A stretch of DNA of 5,996 nt from Clostridiales bacterium UBA6468 (lineage in GTDB: Bacteria > Bacillota > Clostridia > Oscillospirales > Oscillospiraceae): NCBI GenBank assembly GCA_002436765.1, contig DJNI01000071.1:1-5996 (forward strand), given 5' to 3'. This document shows positions 4,871-5,996 of the stretch, one piece after another. Each line of letters opens with the position of its first letter. Position 1 is the first letter of the stretch. The notes below the pieces were generated by a model. That model was not told where the DNA came from and did not search any database. It worked only from the letters and a program-made list of their open reading frames with translations. The position numbers and the translations under genes are program-made.

Positions 4871-5865
4871 AAGCAGCAGTAGTGGGCAGCGGCGCTTGGG
4901 GCACCGCCCTGGCCGTCCGTCTGTGCAAAAACGGTCACGACGTGACCATGTGGACATATGAAAAAGACCGGGCTGCGGAAATGCTGGCGACCCATCGCAA
5001 CCCCCGTCTTCCAGTGGCGGTATTGCCGGAAACCTTAAAAATCAGCGGCGATTACGATTGCGTCAGGGGCTGCAAGCTGGTGGTCATGGCAACGCCCTCC
5101 TTCCCCCTGCGCGCCGTCAGCCGGGGCGTGGCTCCCTACATTGACGGCGATGCCGTGGTGGTCTCCGTCACCAAGGGCTTGGAGCAGGGCACCCATCTGC
5201 GCATGAGCCAGGTGGTCGCCCAGGAGACCGGCAAAAACGTCGTCGCCCTCACCGGCCCCAGCCATGCCGAGGAGGTCTGCATCAATCTTCCCACCGGCCT
5301 GCTGGCTGCCAGCACCGATCAGGCGCTGGCGGAATTCGTGCAGGACGCCTTCATGGCGGACACCCTCCGGGTGTACACCAGTCCCGACCCCGTGGGCGCG
5401 GAGCTTGGCGCGGCGCTGAAAAACGTCATTGCCCTGTGCGCCGGCATCACCGACGGTCTCGGCTTCGGGGACAATGCCAAGGCCATGCTCATGACCCGGG
5501 GTCTGACGGAAACCGCCCGTCTGGGCGTGGCGCTGGGAGCGAAAAAGGAGACCTTCGCCGGACTTGCCGGTGTGGGCGACCTGATCGTCACCTGCACCTC
5601 CATGCACTCCCGCAACCGCCGGGCGGGCATTCTCATCGGTCAGGGCAAGGATCCACAGACCGCCATGAAGGAGGTCGGCGCGGTGGTGGAGGGCTACTAC
5701 GCCGCCAAATCCGCCTACGAGCTGGGCAAGGCAAAAGGCATTGAAATGCCCATCACCGACGCCGCCTACAAGGTGCTCTACGAGGGCGCAGACGTAAAGG
5801 AAGCCGTTCAGGAGCTTCTCTCCCGCCAGCGCAAATCCGAGTCCGAAGACGCGGGCTGGCAATAA
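4867..5865 (+). CDS. gpsA: Glycerol-3-phosphate dehydrogenase [NAD(P)+]
   Basis: A cytosolic enzyme of 332 residues that reduces dihydroxyacetone phosphate to sn-glycerol-3-phosphate, the backbone precursor of phospholipids and substrate of PlsY encoded just upstream. The N-terminal Rossmann fold shows GSGAWG (7-12) for dinucleotide binding, ATPS (75-78) and VTKG with Lys103. The linker to the C-terminal helical domain carries GPSHAEEV (130-137). The active-site region holds Lys185 in AALKN, the GFGDNAKA segment (199-206), GVGDL with Asp238 and SRNRRAG (248-254). Length is normal. The start is fixed by its ribosome binding site and by the 4-base ATGA overlap with plsY. It is the last gene of the operon; a terminator follows 10 bases after TAA. 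Confidence 0.98.
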   Translation: MKAAVVGSGAWGTALAVRLCKNGHDVTMWTYEKDRAAEMLATHRNPRLPVAVLPETLKISGDYDCVRGCKLVVMATPSFPLRAVSRGVAPYIDGDAVVVSVTKGLEQGTHLRMSQVVAQETGKNVVALTGPSHAEEVCINLPTGLLAASTDQALAEFVQDAFMADTLRVYTSPDPVGAELGAALKNVIALCAGITDGLGFGDNAKAMLMTRGLTETARLGVALGAKKETFAGLAGVGDLIVTCTSMHSRNRRAGILIGQGKDPQTAMKEVGAVVEGYYAAKSAYELGKAKGIEMPITDAAYKVLYEGADVKEAVQELLSRQRKSESEDAGWQ

Positions 5866-5875
5866 CGCCATATGG

Positions 5876-5907
5876 AAAAACGGCATCCCGTCCGGGATGC
5901 CGTTTTT
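5876..5907. terminator. Intrinsic terminator after gpsA, possibly bidirectional
   Basis: CGGCATCCC (5881-5889) pairs with GGGATGCCG (5894-5902) around a 4-base loop. It is flanked by AAAAA (5876-5880) and TTTTT (5903-5907), which extend the stem and give a U-tract in either direction. It ends der-plsY-gpsA transcription and could also serve a gene converging from the right. Confidence 0.92.
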
Positions 5908-5996
5908 ATGCAAGCTCTGATGAAATCGACGATAAGCTGTGAGTGAGAGGTTTTTCGTCCGATCGAGGTATCGGAAGCGGCGGAATACTGTATGTA
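5908..5996. other. Non-annotated tail; no recognisable gene
   Basis: The plus strand has only a 12-codon open frame from ATG 5908-5910, with no ribosome binding site. On the minus strand a frame open from the window edge ends at TAA (complement of 5906-5908), directly at the terminator, with a 29-residue Pro/Ser-rich translation that I do not recognise. It could be a C-terminus, an intergenic repeat or plain spacer. Confidence 0.3.

Noticed and set aside
5035..5913. Minus-strand open frame of 292 codons antisense to gpsA
   Set aside because: gpsA is unambiguous on the plus strand. The antisense product has no motif, and its start lies in the terminator hairpin.

Overview
The window looks like chromosomal DNA from a fairly GC-rich Gram-positive anaerobe of the Clostridia, probably an Oscillospirales/Ruminococcaceae-type gut bacterium. 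This rests on four things: a class B sortase next to a sortase-anchored surface protein; the yceD-rpmF pair with a zinc-type L32; the der-plsY-gpsA order; and the 'GNAGLTN' form of PlsY. The taxon is an inference. No marker here fixes a genus.

Left part (1-1851), cell surface. A gene entering from the left encodes the C-terminal 310 residues of a secreted protein. It has Thr/Gly-rich repeats, then a long Cys/His-rich region with a module period close to 49 residues, a second Thr/Gly linker, and a VPKTGD cell-wall sorting signal. After a strong intrinsic terminator comes a complete class B sortase, the likely enzyme that anchors the protein.

Middle part (1852-2770), ribosome-related. A consensus promoter (TTGACA, 17 bp, TATAAT) drives yceD (DUF177) and rpmF (ribosomal protein L32), closed by a strong terminator.

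Right part (2771-5907), GTPase and phospholipid genes. An extended -10 promoter precedes a tightly packed operon: der (two-domain ribosome-assembly GTPase), plsY (acyl-phosphate:glycerol-3-phosphate acyltransferase) and gpsA (glycerol-3-phosphate dehydrogenase). Both junctions overlap (TGATG and ATGA). GpsA makes the glycerol-3-phosphate that PlsY acylates, so the last two genes are consecutive steps in phospholipid synthesis. A terminator follows gpsA, and the last 89 bases hold no recognisable gene.

Most of the window is conserved housekeeping DNA. The accessory part is the surface protein and its sortase; the modular Cys/His region is the least explained element. I see no RNA gene, insertion sequence, CRISPR array or phage feature.
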